Source: Bacteroidota bacterium (GTDB taxonomy: Bacteria; Bacteroidota; Bacteroidia; Bacteroidales; Bacteroidaceae). From it: 64,000 nt of DNA. The notes beneath the pieces are model-generated. The model worked only from the letters and a program-made list of their open reading frames with translations, made no database searches and was not told the origin of the DNA. Location: the NCBI GenBank assembly GCA_023426145.1, contig JAFABG010000011.1:1-64000 (forward strand). The letters run 5' to 3'. A program made the position numbers and the translations under genes. Shown piece after piece: positions 1-7,683 of the stretch (position 1 is its first letter; each line of letters begins with the position of its first letter).

Positions 1-96
1 TCTTTCAATGCTAAACTCAAATCATTCAGGGCTACATTCAGAGGGGTAGATGATGTTAAATTCTATCTTTATAGAGTGATGATGTTGTATGCATAA
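1..96 (+). CDS. ISL3-like transposase, C-terminal end only
   Basis: The window opens inside a reading frame that ends at a TAA at 94-96. Its 31 residues (SFNAK near the start, LYRVMMLYA at the end) align with the C-terminus of the transposase at 179-1132 (SFNAK near the start, LFRLSKIYA at the end), but differ at many positions. It therefore belongs to a related yet distinct DDE element, not a second copy of the same one. The conserved Glu of the DDE triad would lie just outside the window. The gene runs toward the neighbouring IS, so the two transposases are tail to tail. Whether the gene is whole cannot be seen. Confidence 0.7.
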   Translation, partial: SFNAKLKSFRATFRGVDDVKFYLYRVMMLYA

Positions 97-128
97 TTGT
101 TAAATCCCCAATAATAATGACTGACCCG

Positions 129-164
129 GGATCATACCTAAATCCTGGATCATACCTAAATCCT
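129..164. repeat. 18-bp tandem duplication of the IS left end
   Basis: The 18-mer ggatcatacctaaatcct occurs twice back to back at 129-146 and 147-164. The inner copy is the outer part of the terminal inverted repeat. The extra copy may be left from an imprecise insertion, from an earlier copy of the same IS at this site, or from abutting ends of two elements. Confidence 0.85.
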
Positions 165-169
165 GAGGG
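147..169 (+). repeat. IS left terminal inverted repeat
   Basis: This 23-bp sequence begins ggatcatacctaaatc and continues ctgaggg. It is the reverse complement of 1542-1564 with a single mismatch. It lies 9 bp beyond the stop codon of the transposase. Confidence 0.8.
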
Positions 170-178
170 ATTTTCCTG

Positions 179-1132
179 TTAAGCATAAATTTTAGATAAT
201 CTGAATAAGAAGAAAGCCACATCCCTGACTCCTCTGAGTTGTGCTCTGAATTGCTTGATTTTTGCATTAAAAGATTCGCTAGCCGCATTCGTTGCGCTGT
301 TCTTGAAGAAAGCCACGATTCTTAAGTACTGTGTTTGTATAGTTCTTGCCACAGTGCCAAAGGATAGAAACCCTGATTTATCAACCTCATCGTACCAACG
401 AGCCAGTTTGGTTAATGCCACATCAGCATGCGTGGACTGATGATAAATGAGTCCTATGCGCATACTTAAATAGTATGCCTTTTTGATATCCGGGTATTCT
501 TTAAACAAAACGGCTGCACGCTTACTCTGGGAGCTACTCCAGGCGGTCTCTTTCTTAAATAACAAATAACGGCTTCTGGCAAGCAGTTGCTTTTTGGTAT
601 CTCCATTCTCCAATATCAAAGGCTTGTACTGCATTCCACAAACCTTGGCATGGCTAATCTCTATATTTTCTTTATCCATAGCCTCCCAACGTGCTTTAAT
701 ACGCATTTCCTGTACGGCTTCAAAGGCCAATTGCTGTACATGAAAACGATCGACCACTTGCTTGGCGGCGGGGAAACAGATACGCGCAATCTGATGCATG
801 TTCGAAGCCATGTCTAAAGTGATCTCACGAACTTGAAAACGACGTCTGCGCGATAGCCGGAGCAACGCAGCCGAGACTGTTTGTACATCCGTTCCTTTTA
901 TCATGGCAATAATACTTCCTTTCTTGCCTTTGGCTTCCTTATTGATTAGAATTGTATATAACTCTCCACGAGAAAGACTTGTTTCATCCAGCCCCACATG
1001 AGCACCCATATTCTTTTCAAACAAGATCCAATCTTCGGCATGGGGAAGTTGATCCCAACATCTGTAATTACTCAGATGATTCTTATACTGTGATTCAAGT
1101 TGCTTGGCATCCAAACCATAGTGATCAGCCAA
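179..1132 (-). CDS. ISL3-type DDE transposase, catalytic part
   Basis: This 317-codon frame encodes the DDE transposase core. The first Asp is in the GLDETSLSRGELYT segment, the second in ITLDMASNM, followed by the typical DRFHV block, and the Glu is in NAASESFNAK near the C-terminus. All three are present, so the enzyme may be active if its N-terminal part is supplied. The only available start is a TTG. The frame stays open upstream through 1133-1171, reading WIDSRAISISS, until a TAA at 1172-1174. It therefore overlaps the end of the upstream frame by about 29 bp and sits one base forward of it. This suggests a +1 programmed shift, or reinitiation, joining the two parts. Confidence 0.88.
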   Translation of the reverse strand: MADHYGLDAKQLESQYKNHLSNYRCWDQLPHAEDWILFEKNMGAHVGLDETSLSRGELYTILINKEAKGKKGSIIAMIKGTDVQTVSAALLRLSRRRRFQVREITLDMASNMHQIARICFPAAKQVVDRFHVQQLAFEAVQEMRIKARWEAMDKENIEISHAKVCGMQYKPLILENGDTKKQLLARSRYLLFKKETAWSSSQSKRAAVLFKEYPDIKKAYYLSMRIGLIYHQSTHADVALTKLARWYDEVDKSGFLSFGTVARTIQTQYLRIVAFFKNSATNAASESFNAKIKQFRAQLRGVRDVAFFLFRLSKIYA

Positions 1133-1142
1133 TGAACTGATG

Positions 1143-1517
1143 CTAATGGCGCGAGAGTCGATCCATAGCTTTTAAAAAAGACGCAAATTCACAGGAGATT
1201 TGCGTGCCTTGAGCCATTAATAACCAATTACGGGATACGTACTTTTCTTTGCTGTAGTTATACCACCTGCGTTTCTTTATAAAAAGGATACAGCTACGTC
1301 CACGCATGGGGTAATCATGCATACGAACTTCTTCATAGAACCCTTTGCTCTCAAGCTTGTCCTGCTCATATTCTTCAGGAGGATTATTCTTCTCCTCAAA
1401 ATAGATTTCAACTTTATCGGCAAGTTCATTGAAACGAACCATGTTGAAGTAATCAAACATGCCATCGGGAAAGATAAAACGAAGGAAGCTATCGTAATTC
1501 ATAAGTTTTTGGGACAA
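1143..1517 (-). CDS. IS transposase N-terminal region protein
   Basis: This 124-codon frame lies directly upstream of the catalytic frame inside the same IS. It is rich in aromatic and basic residues (RRWYNYSKEKYVSRNW) and looks like the DNA-binding N-terminal section of the split transposase. It ends SFLKAMDRLSRH and then TAG, while the next frame already reads through the same DNA shifted by one base. The start ATG lies 47 bp inside the right terminal repeat. No separate function is expected. Confidence 0.75.
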   Translation of the reverse strand: MSQKLMNYDSFLRFIFPDGMFDYFNMVRFNELADKVEIYFEEKNNPPEEYEQDKLESKGFYEEVRMHDYPMRGRSCILFIKKRRWYNYSKEKYVSRNWLLMAQGTQISCEFASFLKAMDRLSRH

Positions 1518-1541
1518 AGATAAAAATTATCAATCAAAGCC

Positions 1542-1564
1542 CCCTCAAGATTTAGGTATGATCC
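1542..1564 (-). repeat. IS right terminal inverted repeat
   Basis: Reading inward on the minus strand this is ggatcatacctaaatc followed by ttgaggg, matching the left repeat in 22 of 23 positions. It closes the element on its transposase 5' side. Confidence 0.8.
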
Positions 1565-1837
1565 AAAATTTTTGTTTATTTTTGCTTGATGAAAATTCTT
1601 CCTCTAAACCTATTGATCTTGTTGTTGCTTTAAGCCTGTTTTAGAATTGCCCCAGTACAGCTAACCGTTTTTGTAAAATTACAATGTATAGACAAATTAT
1701 CAGCGGTTTCTTCCTAAATACAAAATCTAGTTTTTACTAATATTAAAAATAGAACATCAAAAGCCAAGAATGGCACTTGCTATTATAGGATAAATGGTCT
1801 TACTTTGCATAATTTTATGTGACAATAATAATTAACT
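1565..1837. other. Intergenic region, no gene recognised
   Basis: This AT-rich stretch lies between the IS end and the lipoprotein gene at 1838. A TATTTTTG at 1577-1584 fits the -7 form TAnnTTTG but has no clear -33 partner. A TTACTTTG just upstream of 1838 is one base short of the consensus and may serve that gene. No convincing open frame was found. Confidence 0.4.
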
Positions 1838-3340
1838 ATGAGAATTATGAAGAAAAGATTGTTGTATTTGTTTGTGTTTATTTGTACAGTAGGACTGTTT
1901 ACAAATTGTAGTGACGATGATGATGTGAACTATCCAGTTGACACAGAATTGGCTGGTGCATATAAAGGTACGATGGATGTATATTATGTTGGAGTTGATG
2001 CTCCTATTGTATCCGACCTTGTTCAGAAAGTTTATATTTCGAAAGCGTCTGATTCGGCCATTAAGTTAGAATTGAAAAACTTTGCCATTACTGTTGCCGG
2101 AACAAATCTTACGCTTGGTGATATAACTGTTGACAATTGCCCTTTGTCCCAAAGCGGTGATATTTATAGTTTTACTGGTAATCAGACTTTGAACCTTGTT
2201 GTGGGATCATGTGATGTGTTTGTAACTGGAACAATTGGTAAGAATGCCGTTAATATGGTTATCAATGTGGATGTACAAGGAGGAATGAAAGTTAGAGTCA
2301 ATTATGACGGATCAAAGCTTTCAGGTAATGAGAGTGCTATGGCTTCTATTACTTCATTTACATTTGACAGTGATGTTGTAACCGAACAACCCCTAGTTAA
2401 TGAAGAAGCAGGAACTATTACTTTTAAAGTTGCTGATGATGCTACAGCTGAGCAGTTGATGCTGACTCCTTCGATAGAGGTCTCTCCTAAAGCGATTGTG
2501 ACTCCTAATACTAATGTTGCTCAAGATTTCTCTAAAGCTGTCAGTTATAGAGTAACGGCTGAAGATGGTACTTCTAAGCAATATGTAGTTAGTATCGCTA
2601 GTCGTCAGAATGTACTTAAATATTCTTTCGAGAATTGGGCTACTGTAGGTGAAGGACCAGCACTACACGAAGAGCCGATGCCTCAAGATCAATTGGCTTC
2701 TAGTGTTCAGGGAGCTGCTTTATTATTTATATTTGGAATAGAAGGATTCCCTGTGTATAAAACCACTGATGCATTAGCAGGAGATTATGGTATTAAGCTT
2801 GTTACTATGGATACAAGTTTAGCTGCAAGTGCTTTGGTGCCTGCAGTAACTTCTGGTTCTGTATATACGGGTTCTTTTGATATTAATTTTGCCATGACTG
2901 ATAAACTTAAATGTACCAAGTTTGGTATTCCTTACGATAAGAAACCTTTGAATTTCAGAGGGTGGTATAAATATACCCCGGGTGAGACATTTATCGATGG
3001 TTCAGATTATACGAACATCCAAACTATTGATGGTAAAGTGGACGAATGTGCTATTCAAGCTGTGCTTTATAAAGTGACCTCTGCTGACGAAACACTCGAT
3101 GGTCACACAATTAATGGTTCAGATAACATTGTAGCGGTTGCTAAGTTGGCCGATGGTAGTGCAAAAAGTGCATACACTTATTTCGACTTGCCTTTTGAAT
3201 ATGTAGATGGCAAAACATACGAATCAGGTGCTATGTATAAACTAGCTATTGTCTGTTCTTCAAGTAAAGAAGGTGATAATTTCAAAGGTGCAGGAAACAG
3301 TACTTTATTCTTGGATGAGCTAGAAGTAATAGGAGAGTAA
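1838..3340 (+). CDS. PCMD-domain surface lipoprotein with calycin-like N-terminus
   Basis: This 500-residue secreted lipoprotein has a signal peptide ending at a lipobox (LFTNC), and the cysteine is followed by SDDDD, the acidic kind of signal that sends Bacteroides lipoproteins to the cell surface. Residues about 40-165 look like a calycin-like beta-barrel. Residues about 167-255 look like an Ig-like module (SITSFTFDSD to KQYVVSI). Residues about 260-500 match the PCMD domain, annotated as a putative carbohydrate-metabolism domain, ending in an SSSKEGDNFKGAGNSTLFLDEL block. The gene at 4252-5406 ends with the same kind of block (SSSLDGGNFEGAIGSTLYIDEV), so the two are paralogues. No catalytic residues are known for this family. 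Glycan binding on the cell surface is an inference. Confidence 0.75.
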   Translation: MRIMKKRLLYLFVFICTVGLFTNCSDDDDVNYPVDTELAGAYKGTMDVYYVGVDAPIVSDLVQKVYISKASDSAIKLELKNFAITVAGTNLTLGDITVDNCPLSQSGDIYSFTGNQTLNLVVGSCDVFVTGTIGKNAVNMVINVDVQGGMKVRVNYDGSKLSGNESAMASITSFTFDSDVVTEQPLVNEEAGTITFKVADDATAEQLMLTPSIEVSPKAIVTPNTNVAQDFSKAVSYRVTAEDGTSKQYVVSIASRQNVLKYSFENWATVGEGPALHEEPMPQDQLASSVQGAALLFIFGIEGFPVYKTTDALAGDYGIKLVTMDTSLAASALVPAVTSGSVYTGSFDINFAMTDKLKCTKFGIPYDKKPLNFRGWYKYTPGETFIDGSDYTNIQTIDGKVDECAIQAVLYKVTSADETLDGHTINGSDNIVAVAKLADGSAKSAYTYFDLPFEYVDGKTYESGAMYKLAIVCSSSKEGDNFKGAGNSTLFLDELEVIGE

Positions 3341-3370
3341 ATTTTAATTTTATCCCTACTTATATAACCT

Positions 3371-3415
3371 AATATGGGCAGACCGCTGAATATTTCTAGC
3401 GTGTCTGCCCATATT
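3371..3415. terminator. Bidirectional terminator
   Basis: A perfect 13-bp stem (aatatgggcagac at 3371-3383, complement at 3403-3415) with a short loop sits between two converging genes. A T run follows on the plus strand. It can end transcripts from both sides. Confidence 0.8.
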
Positions 3416-3443
3416 TTTATAATTAAGTTCTCTTGAACCCTTA

Positions 3444-4232
3444 TTAAAAGGCATATCCAAAGCCTATATTCAGGTAGATGGGATACATATTAAATGTGAT
3501 GGTATCAAAATCTTTTTTGAAGATATCATTCAATCCCCAGGTCAAATCTGCATATACATTTAGATGTTTGAATGCTTTCCATTCACCTCCTAATTGTAAT
3601 CCCCATTCTAGTTTACGAAGATCTTCAGAAAAATCGTATGTAGCTATACTTTCTCCAGAAAAATCAACTCTTGATCCAGTCTCGTTTGGACTCCTTAAAT
3701 GGCCTTCGTATACATGTCCAGAGAAGTTGCCTTCCAGTAAGTAAGAAACATATGGACCGGCTGAAATCTTCCACCGGTTGCTGAGCTTATAGTTGGCTAC
3801 TACAGGAATAGTGATATAAGAGTTCTTAACTTTAGTCTTAACACCTCCAGTCCATAAACCTTTTAATTCACCTCCACTTGTGTTGATTATCTTCATTCCG
3901 TAGTTTTTCACTGTCGCTTCCGTGGTCATATTTTTGTTTTCCAGACGTATGCCTACAGTCATTCCCCATTTTTTTTGTTCATCAAACCATTTGGTTGCAT
4001 TTCCTTCTATGGCAATAGCCATACTTGGGGAATAGCCATCAACACTGCGAATTTCTTTAGGCAGTGGAAGTGGTGATGTGCCACCCATACTGAACCCAGC
4101 TTTTATGCTATATTCCCATCCATGCAAATAGGAATATTTAATACCTTCAGTTCTTTCACTTTGAGCATTTGCTGCCATGGATACGCTTATGAATAAGAGA
4201 GCGGTAGCAAGTATTTTGTAGTATGTTCTCAT
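3444..4232 (-). CDS. Outer-membrane beta-barrel protein, PorT-like
   Basis: This 262-residue protein has a cleavable signal peptide (MRTYYKILATALLFISVSMAANAQ). Its body alternates polar and hydrophobic residues and ends in an aromatic residue (YLNIGFGYAF), as outer-membrane barrel strands do. It resembles the OMP_b-brl_2 (PorT-like) family. It lies 19 bp downstream of the PCMD lipoprotein gene at 4252 and is probably co-transcribed. The pairing suggests that the barrel and the lipoprotein act together at the outer membrane. The ligand is unknown. Confidence 0.7.
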   Translation of the reverse strand: MRTYYKILATALLFISVSMAANAQSERTEGIKYSYLHGWEYSIKAGFSMGGTSPLPLPKEIRSVDGYSPSMAIAIEGNATKWFDEQKKWGMTVGIRLENKNMTTEATVKNYGMKIINTSGGELKGLWTGGVKTKVKNSYITIPVVANYKLSNRWKISAGPYVSYLLEGNFSGHVYEGHLRSPNETGSRVDFSGESIATYDFSEDLRKLEWGLQLGGEWKAFKHLNVYADLTWGLNDIFKKDFDTITFNMYPIYLNIGFGYAF

Positions 4233-4251
4233 TTTAGTACGTCTTTGTTAA

Positions 4252-5406
4252 TTAGTTCTGCTGTTCAGTAGTGGTAAGTTTAACTTCATCAATATAAAGT
4301 GTACTTCCTATTGCTCCTTCGAAATTACCACCATCTAAGCTGGAAGAGAATATGACAGTAAGTTTGTATACTCCTTTGCTTAATTTTTCGGCATCTATAG
4401 ATTTACCAGGCAAAAGCTCGAAATTGAGTGTGAAAGGTTGCCAGCTATCGGTTTCTGGCCAATACGTTCCAGAAGGTTTTCGGGCAAGCATCACAATGTT
4501 GGGTGAACTCAATGAATTGGAACCATCGAGGAAACTTACGTTTTCGTCAGCCTCATATAATACCCCATAAATGTCGCATTGATCTTTTTTGCCTTCCACA
4601 ACTTCTCCATTCGAAGTAAATTGAGGACCTGATTTAAATTTGTAGTACCCTTCCAGTTTCACCGGATGATAAAAGAAAGGGAAGCCAAAATGAGTGGCTT
4701 TTAACGGTGAATTTAAAGCATTTGTTTTATCAAACGAGCCGATAAATAAATTTCCAGCAGCTAAAGGCATGTTAACCATTGAACCAAAACTACCTGTACT
4801 TTTGGTTTCCAGTTTCAGTGCTTTACCTCTACCGTCCCATCCGCTATTGACTTGAACAGTTGGGTAGTCGGCAGGTGTTTTAGCCATAGCCGTGAAATTA
4901 TATCCTGGATTTCCGCTAGCCCATTCCATGCGGCGGACAACGTGTCCAGTACCTGCATCTTCATTGTCGTCTTGCTCGAAGAAAACATGGAAAGGAGACT
5001 CCGAACTTAGCATTTCGAAATGATAATTCTCGGGCATTTCTGTTTGCCATAACGTGATTGTATATGTTGCTTCAAAAGCTTTATCTTCAGAAGTAACTTT
5101 GAATTTTCTAGGATTTTCATCTTTGAAATTATACGTTGAGGCTACAGCGTTGTCTGCATCGTCAGCAACAGATGGAGCGATGCTAGCTCCTTCTGGAAGT
5201 TGAAAGTTGATATTTACTTTTGTGAGATCGGCAGCTTTAGATACATATAATTGGATGGTGTAGTTCTCAGCATCTATGGTTGCTTGTTGCAACTCATTGC
5301 CCGAACATTCGTCAATCGCCGCTTCGGTGTTTAAAGCTTCATCCTTTATGCAGGAAGATATAGTGCAACTAAGAATGAAACAAGCTATTAAAGTCTTAAT
5401 TTTCAT
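4252..5406 (-). CDS. PCMD-domain lipoprotein
   Basis: This 384-residue lipoprotein has a lipobox (TISSC) followed by IKDEA. Residues about 45-125 form an Ig-like module of the kind often found ahead of PCMD domains. Residues about 135-380 are the PCMD domain, with an HFGFPFFYHPVKLEGYYKFKSG segment that corresponds to KFGIPYDKKPLNFRGWYKYTPG in the protein at 1838-3340. It lacks the calycin-like N-terminal domain of that protein. It is the first gene of a two-gene minus-strand unit with the barrel protein at 3444. A promoter match lies about 50 bp upstream. Confidence 0.75.
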   Translation of the reverse strand: MKIKTLIACFILSCTISSCIKDEALNTEAAIDECSGNELQQATIDAENYTIQLYVSKAADLTKVNINFQLPEGASIAPSVADDADNAVASTYNFKDENPRKFKVTSEDKAFEATYTITLWQTEMPENYHFEMLSSESPFHVFFEQDDNEDAGTGHVVRRMEWASGNPGYNFTAMAKTPADYPTVQVNSGWDGRGKALKLETKSTGSFGSMVNMPLAAGNLFIGSFDKTNALNSPLKATHFGFPFFYHPVKLEGYYKFKSGPQFTSNGEVVEGKKDQCDIYGVLYEADENVSFLDGSNSLSSPNIVMLARKPSGTYWPETDSWQPFTLNFELLPGKSIDAEKLSKGVYKLTVIFSSSLDGGNFEGAIGSTLYIDEVKLTTTEQQN

Positions 5407-5458
5407 GAGCTTATTTTTTTTGTAGTGAATTCTGTTTCTAGTTGTAAGAATAGAACTA

Positions 5459-5466
5459 CAAAGTTA
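5459..5466 (-). promoter_or_regulatory. Bacteroidetes -7 promoter element
   Basis: On the minus strand this reads TAACTTTG, fitting TAnnTTTG. It lies 52 bp upstream of the PCMD lipoprotein start codon. No clear -33 TTG is seen. Confidence 0.5.
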
Positions 5467-5588
5467 AGTTTCTTTTTTATATCTAAGGCTTCTATGGGTG
5501 ATGAATTCAATAAAATTAGCTTATTCATCCTTTGGCTATAGATTCATCTTTGATGTGCATAAATTAGTGATTCTCGATGAATCGATTT

Positions 5589-5676
5589 ATTCGTTTGCCT
5601 ATAGGCTACGGTTCGTCCGGCTATAGGCAACTTTGCGTTTGGCTATAGGCATACTTTCGTCCGGCTATAGGCAAAC
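5589..5676. repeat. Four-unit 22-bp tandem array
   Basis: Four imperfect 22-bp units run at 5589-5610, 5611-5632, 5633-5654 and 5655-5676. Units 2-4 share the core ggctataggca exactly; unit 1 has gcctataggct. The array is framed by a perfect 18-bp inverted repeat, 5587-5604 against 5665-5682. It lies in the divergent gap (5407-5838) between the PCMD gene and the ECF sigma gene; otherwise I see nothing coding in that gap. A run of regulator sites, or a structured leader, would explain it. Confidence 0.8.
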
Positions 5677-5838
5677 GAATAAAATATGGCATAAGAAGTA
5701 CTTATCTATTGCAGTAATAGGCTATTTTCTTTTTAAAATATTCTTTTATTCAATTAAAATCTATTTCTTTGCAATTTATAAAAAACCTTTGGATATCCTT
5801 AAAACGGTACACATGAGAAGATATTAATTCAGATCACG

Positions 5839-6381
5839 ATGACTGCTATCAATTTTAATTCTATTTATACGACCTATTATAGGAGAGCATTTCTGTTTAC
5901 TTTGTCCTATGTGCACGATGACTTGGTAGCTGAAGATATTGTGTCAGAAGCCATCATTCATTTGTGGGAGCTAAGTAAGAGACAGGAAATACCAAGTGTC
6001 GAAGCTGTACTGATCACTTTTATACGCTCCAAGTCATTGAATCACCTGAAACATCTGCAAGTCAAAGAGAATGCTCTTCAGAACATATCTGCCAAGGGGC
6101 AAAGGGAACTAGAGATACGTATATCTACTCTCGAAGCTTGCGATCCTAAAGAAATCATGTCTGAAGAGTTGCAGGCAAAAGTAAAGGCTTTATTGAATAG
6201 TATGCCCGAGAAAACTCGCATTGCTTTTATTTCGGATCGATTGGATGGTAAATCTCACAAAGAAATAGCTGAAGCACTAGGTATTAGTGTAAAGGGGGTA
6301 GAATATCATATCAGTAAAGCCGTTAAATTATTACGTGATAATTTGAAAGAGTATGCTCCTTTTTTAATCTTTTTGATTTGA
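5839..6381 (+). CDS. ECF-type RNA polymerase sigma factor
   Basis: This 180-residue protein is the usual length for a Bacteroidetes ECF sigma-70 factor. Region 2 occupies about residues 8-75 (YYRRAFLFTLSYVHDDLVAEDIVSEAIIHLWE). Region 4 occupies about residues 115-168, with the helix-turn-helix HKEIAEALGISVKGVEYHISKAVKLLR. The gene heads a plus-strand series with a FecR anti-sigma gene, SusC and SusD, which is the standard trans-envelope signalling layout. It should direct transcription of the downstream SusC operon when ligand is bound. It starts at the first ATG after a long AT-rich leader. Confidence 0.92.
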   Translation: MTAINFNSIYTTYYRRAFLFTLSYVHDDLVAEDIVSEAIIHLWELSKRQEIPSVEAVLITFIRSKSLNHLKHLQVKENALQNISAKGQRELEIRISTLEACDPKEIMSEELQAKVKALLNSMPEKTRIAFISDRLDGKSHKEIAEALGISVKGVEYHISKAVKLLRDNLKEYAPFLIFLI

Positions 6382-6385
6382 TGAG

Positions 6386-6422
6386 GCTTAAAAAGTCTCT
6401 TTTCTCTTCTCTTTTTTTAAGC
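6386..6422 (+). terminator. Possible hairpin after the sigma factor gene
   Basis: The arm gcttaaaaag at 6386-6395 can pair with ctttttttaagc at 6411-6422. The stem is AT-rich and could be a weak terminator or processing site between sigma and FecR. Confidence 0.35.
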
Positions 6423-6538
6423 AACTACAAAAAAATGAGTCTTTTCACTAGGGAATCTTTTTAGTGAATGGTATTCTATAGGAAAGCGGATCTAATGAGC
6501 CGTTGCTAATGTGACATAAATAAGTTACTTATTAAATC

Positions 6539-7504
6539 ATGAATCAGAATTTACTTTTAAAATATATAGCCGGAAAAGCTTCTCAGATAGAGAAAGAAGA
6601 GGTTGCATCCTGGATTGATGCAGATGCAGCCCATCTCAAAGAGTTTATGATCTTGCGTAAAAGTTACGACGTGCTTTTATGGCAAGATGGTCAACAGCCG
6701 GTTGGAAGAGTGAAAAGGTTTTTAGTTAGGTTCCCTGCGAAGCAGGTGATGCGTATGGCAGCAGTCTTTTTACTGGCTTTTGGCTTAGGTTATCTACTGA
6801 CACAAGCATTGCAAAAAGAGAATGTGGAGATGCAGACTGTGTATGTGCCTGCCGGTCAGCGAACACAAGTCACTCTAGCCGATGGAACAATGGTATGGGT
6901 GAATGGAAAAAGTACATTGACATTTCCTAGTCAGTTTACGGCTCATACGCGTAAAGTGAAACTTGATGGTGAAGCCTATTTCGAAGTTCGAAAAAATCCG
7001 GAGAAACAATTCATTGTATCCACCTCACATCAGTCGTCAATAAAAGTGTTAGGCACGAAATTTAATGTAAAAGCATTTAAAGAATCGGATAAAATAGTAA
7101 CGACCTTAGTAGAAGGTAAAGTCAATTTTGAGTTTAAGAATTCGAGTCAGAATCCGCAATATATAACCATGTCACCCGGTCAGAAACTGATTTACTATCC
7201 TGTTCAAGGGAAAACAGAGTTGTATTCCACCTCCGGTGAAAAAGAATTGGCTTGGAAAGACGGTTTCATTGTTTTCAAGCAAACCTCTTTGCGCGATGCA
7301 CTTGATATGTTGGCCGAAAGGTATGATGTTGAATTTGTAATTAAAGAGAATGTACCCAATGATGATGCCTTTTCCGGCACCTTTACGAATAGGAGTTTAG
7401 AACAAATCTTGAACTATATCAAAGCTTCTTCAAAGATTCGCTGGCATTACTTGAATAATGCGAAAAGCACGAAGGAAAGCATGAGAATCGAGATATTTAT
7501 TTAG
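6539..7504 (+). CDS. FecR-family anti-sigma factor
   Basis: This 321-residue protein has a short cytoplasmic N-terminal domain, one membrane segment at about residues 75-95 (QVMRMAAVFLLAFGLGYLL), and a periplasmic FecR domain (QRTQVTLADGTMVWVNGKSTLTFPSQF, then VKLDGEAYFEV). A DUF4974-like C-terminal domain (about 240-315) would contact the STN domain of the SusC receptor. It should hold the upstream ECF sigma inactive until the receptor signals. A 157-bp gap separates it from the sigma gene, and a 179-bp gap from SusC. Confidence 0.92.
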   Translation: MNQNLLLKYIAGKASQIEKEEVASWIDADAAHLKEFMILRKSYDVLLWQDGQQPVGRVKRFLVRFPAKQVMRMAAVFLLAFGLGYLLTQALQKENVEMQTVYVPAGQRTQVTLADGTMVWVNGKSTLTFPSQFTAHTRKVKLDGEAYFEVRKNPEKQFIVSTSHQSSIKVLGTKFNVKAFKESDKIVTTLVEGKVNFEFKNSSQNPQYITMSPGQKLIYYPVQGKTELYSTSGEKELAWKDGFIVFKQTSLRDALDMLAERYDVEFVIKENVPNDDAFSGTFTNRSLEQILNYIKASSKIRWHYLNNAKSTKESMRIEIFI

Positions 7505-7573
7505 TATTGGAAAATATAAAACCTTAAAAACAAAACTTATTGCCATGAAAAACAAAGATCCTTAAAGACAAAA

Positions 7574-7606
7574 ATACGGGACGATATTGGCCGTATCTTC
7601 CCGTAT
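7574..7606 (+). promoter_or_regulatory. Hairpin in the SusC leader
   Basis: The arms atacggg (7574-7580) and cccgtat (7600-7606) enclose a smaller gata/tatc pair. They lie in the 179-bp gap between FecR and SusC, where the sigma-dependent promoter would also be expected. Its role is not known. Confidence 0.3.
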
Positions 7607-7683
7607 GAGCCTCAGTAATTGTGAACTACTTGTTTGCAGACAAGTATAACTACCAATTTTCTAATTAAACTCGTTACAAATTT

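Larger units (their letters stand above)
147..1564 (-). mobile_element. Insertion sequence of ISL3 type with split transposase
   Basis: The element is bounded by terminal inverted repeats at 147-169 and 1542-1564 (22 of 23 positions match) and is about 1.42 kb long. It carries two minus-strand frames that together make one transposase. No 8-bp target duplication, as ISL3 elements usually leave, is visible beside either end. The left end carries an extra copy of the outer 18 bp of its terminal repeat at 129-146. The split layout resembles what is annotated in Bacteroidetes as ISAon1-like transposases; that name is from memory. Confidence 0.8.

Noticed and set aside
100..288. 62-codon minus-strand frame with an internal repeated peptide
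   Set aside because: The repeated peptide is only the translation of the 18-bp duplication at the IS end, and the rest is a shadow of the transposase gene.
5589..5676. CRISPR-like short repeats
   Set aside because: The 22-bp units are contiguous with no unique spacers, and there are no cas genes in the window.
5633..5827. 64-codon plus-strand frame over the first array
   Set aside because: It runs through the repeat units and AT-rich leader, has low-complexity hydrophobic and aromatic content at the end, and shows no recognisable domain.
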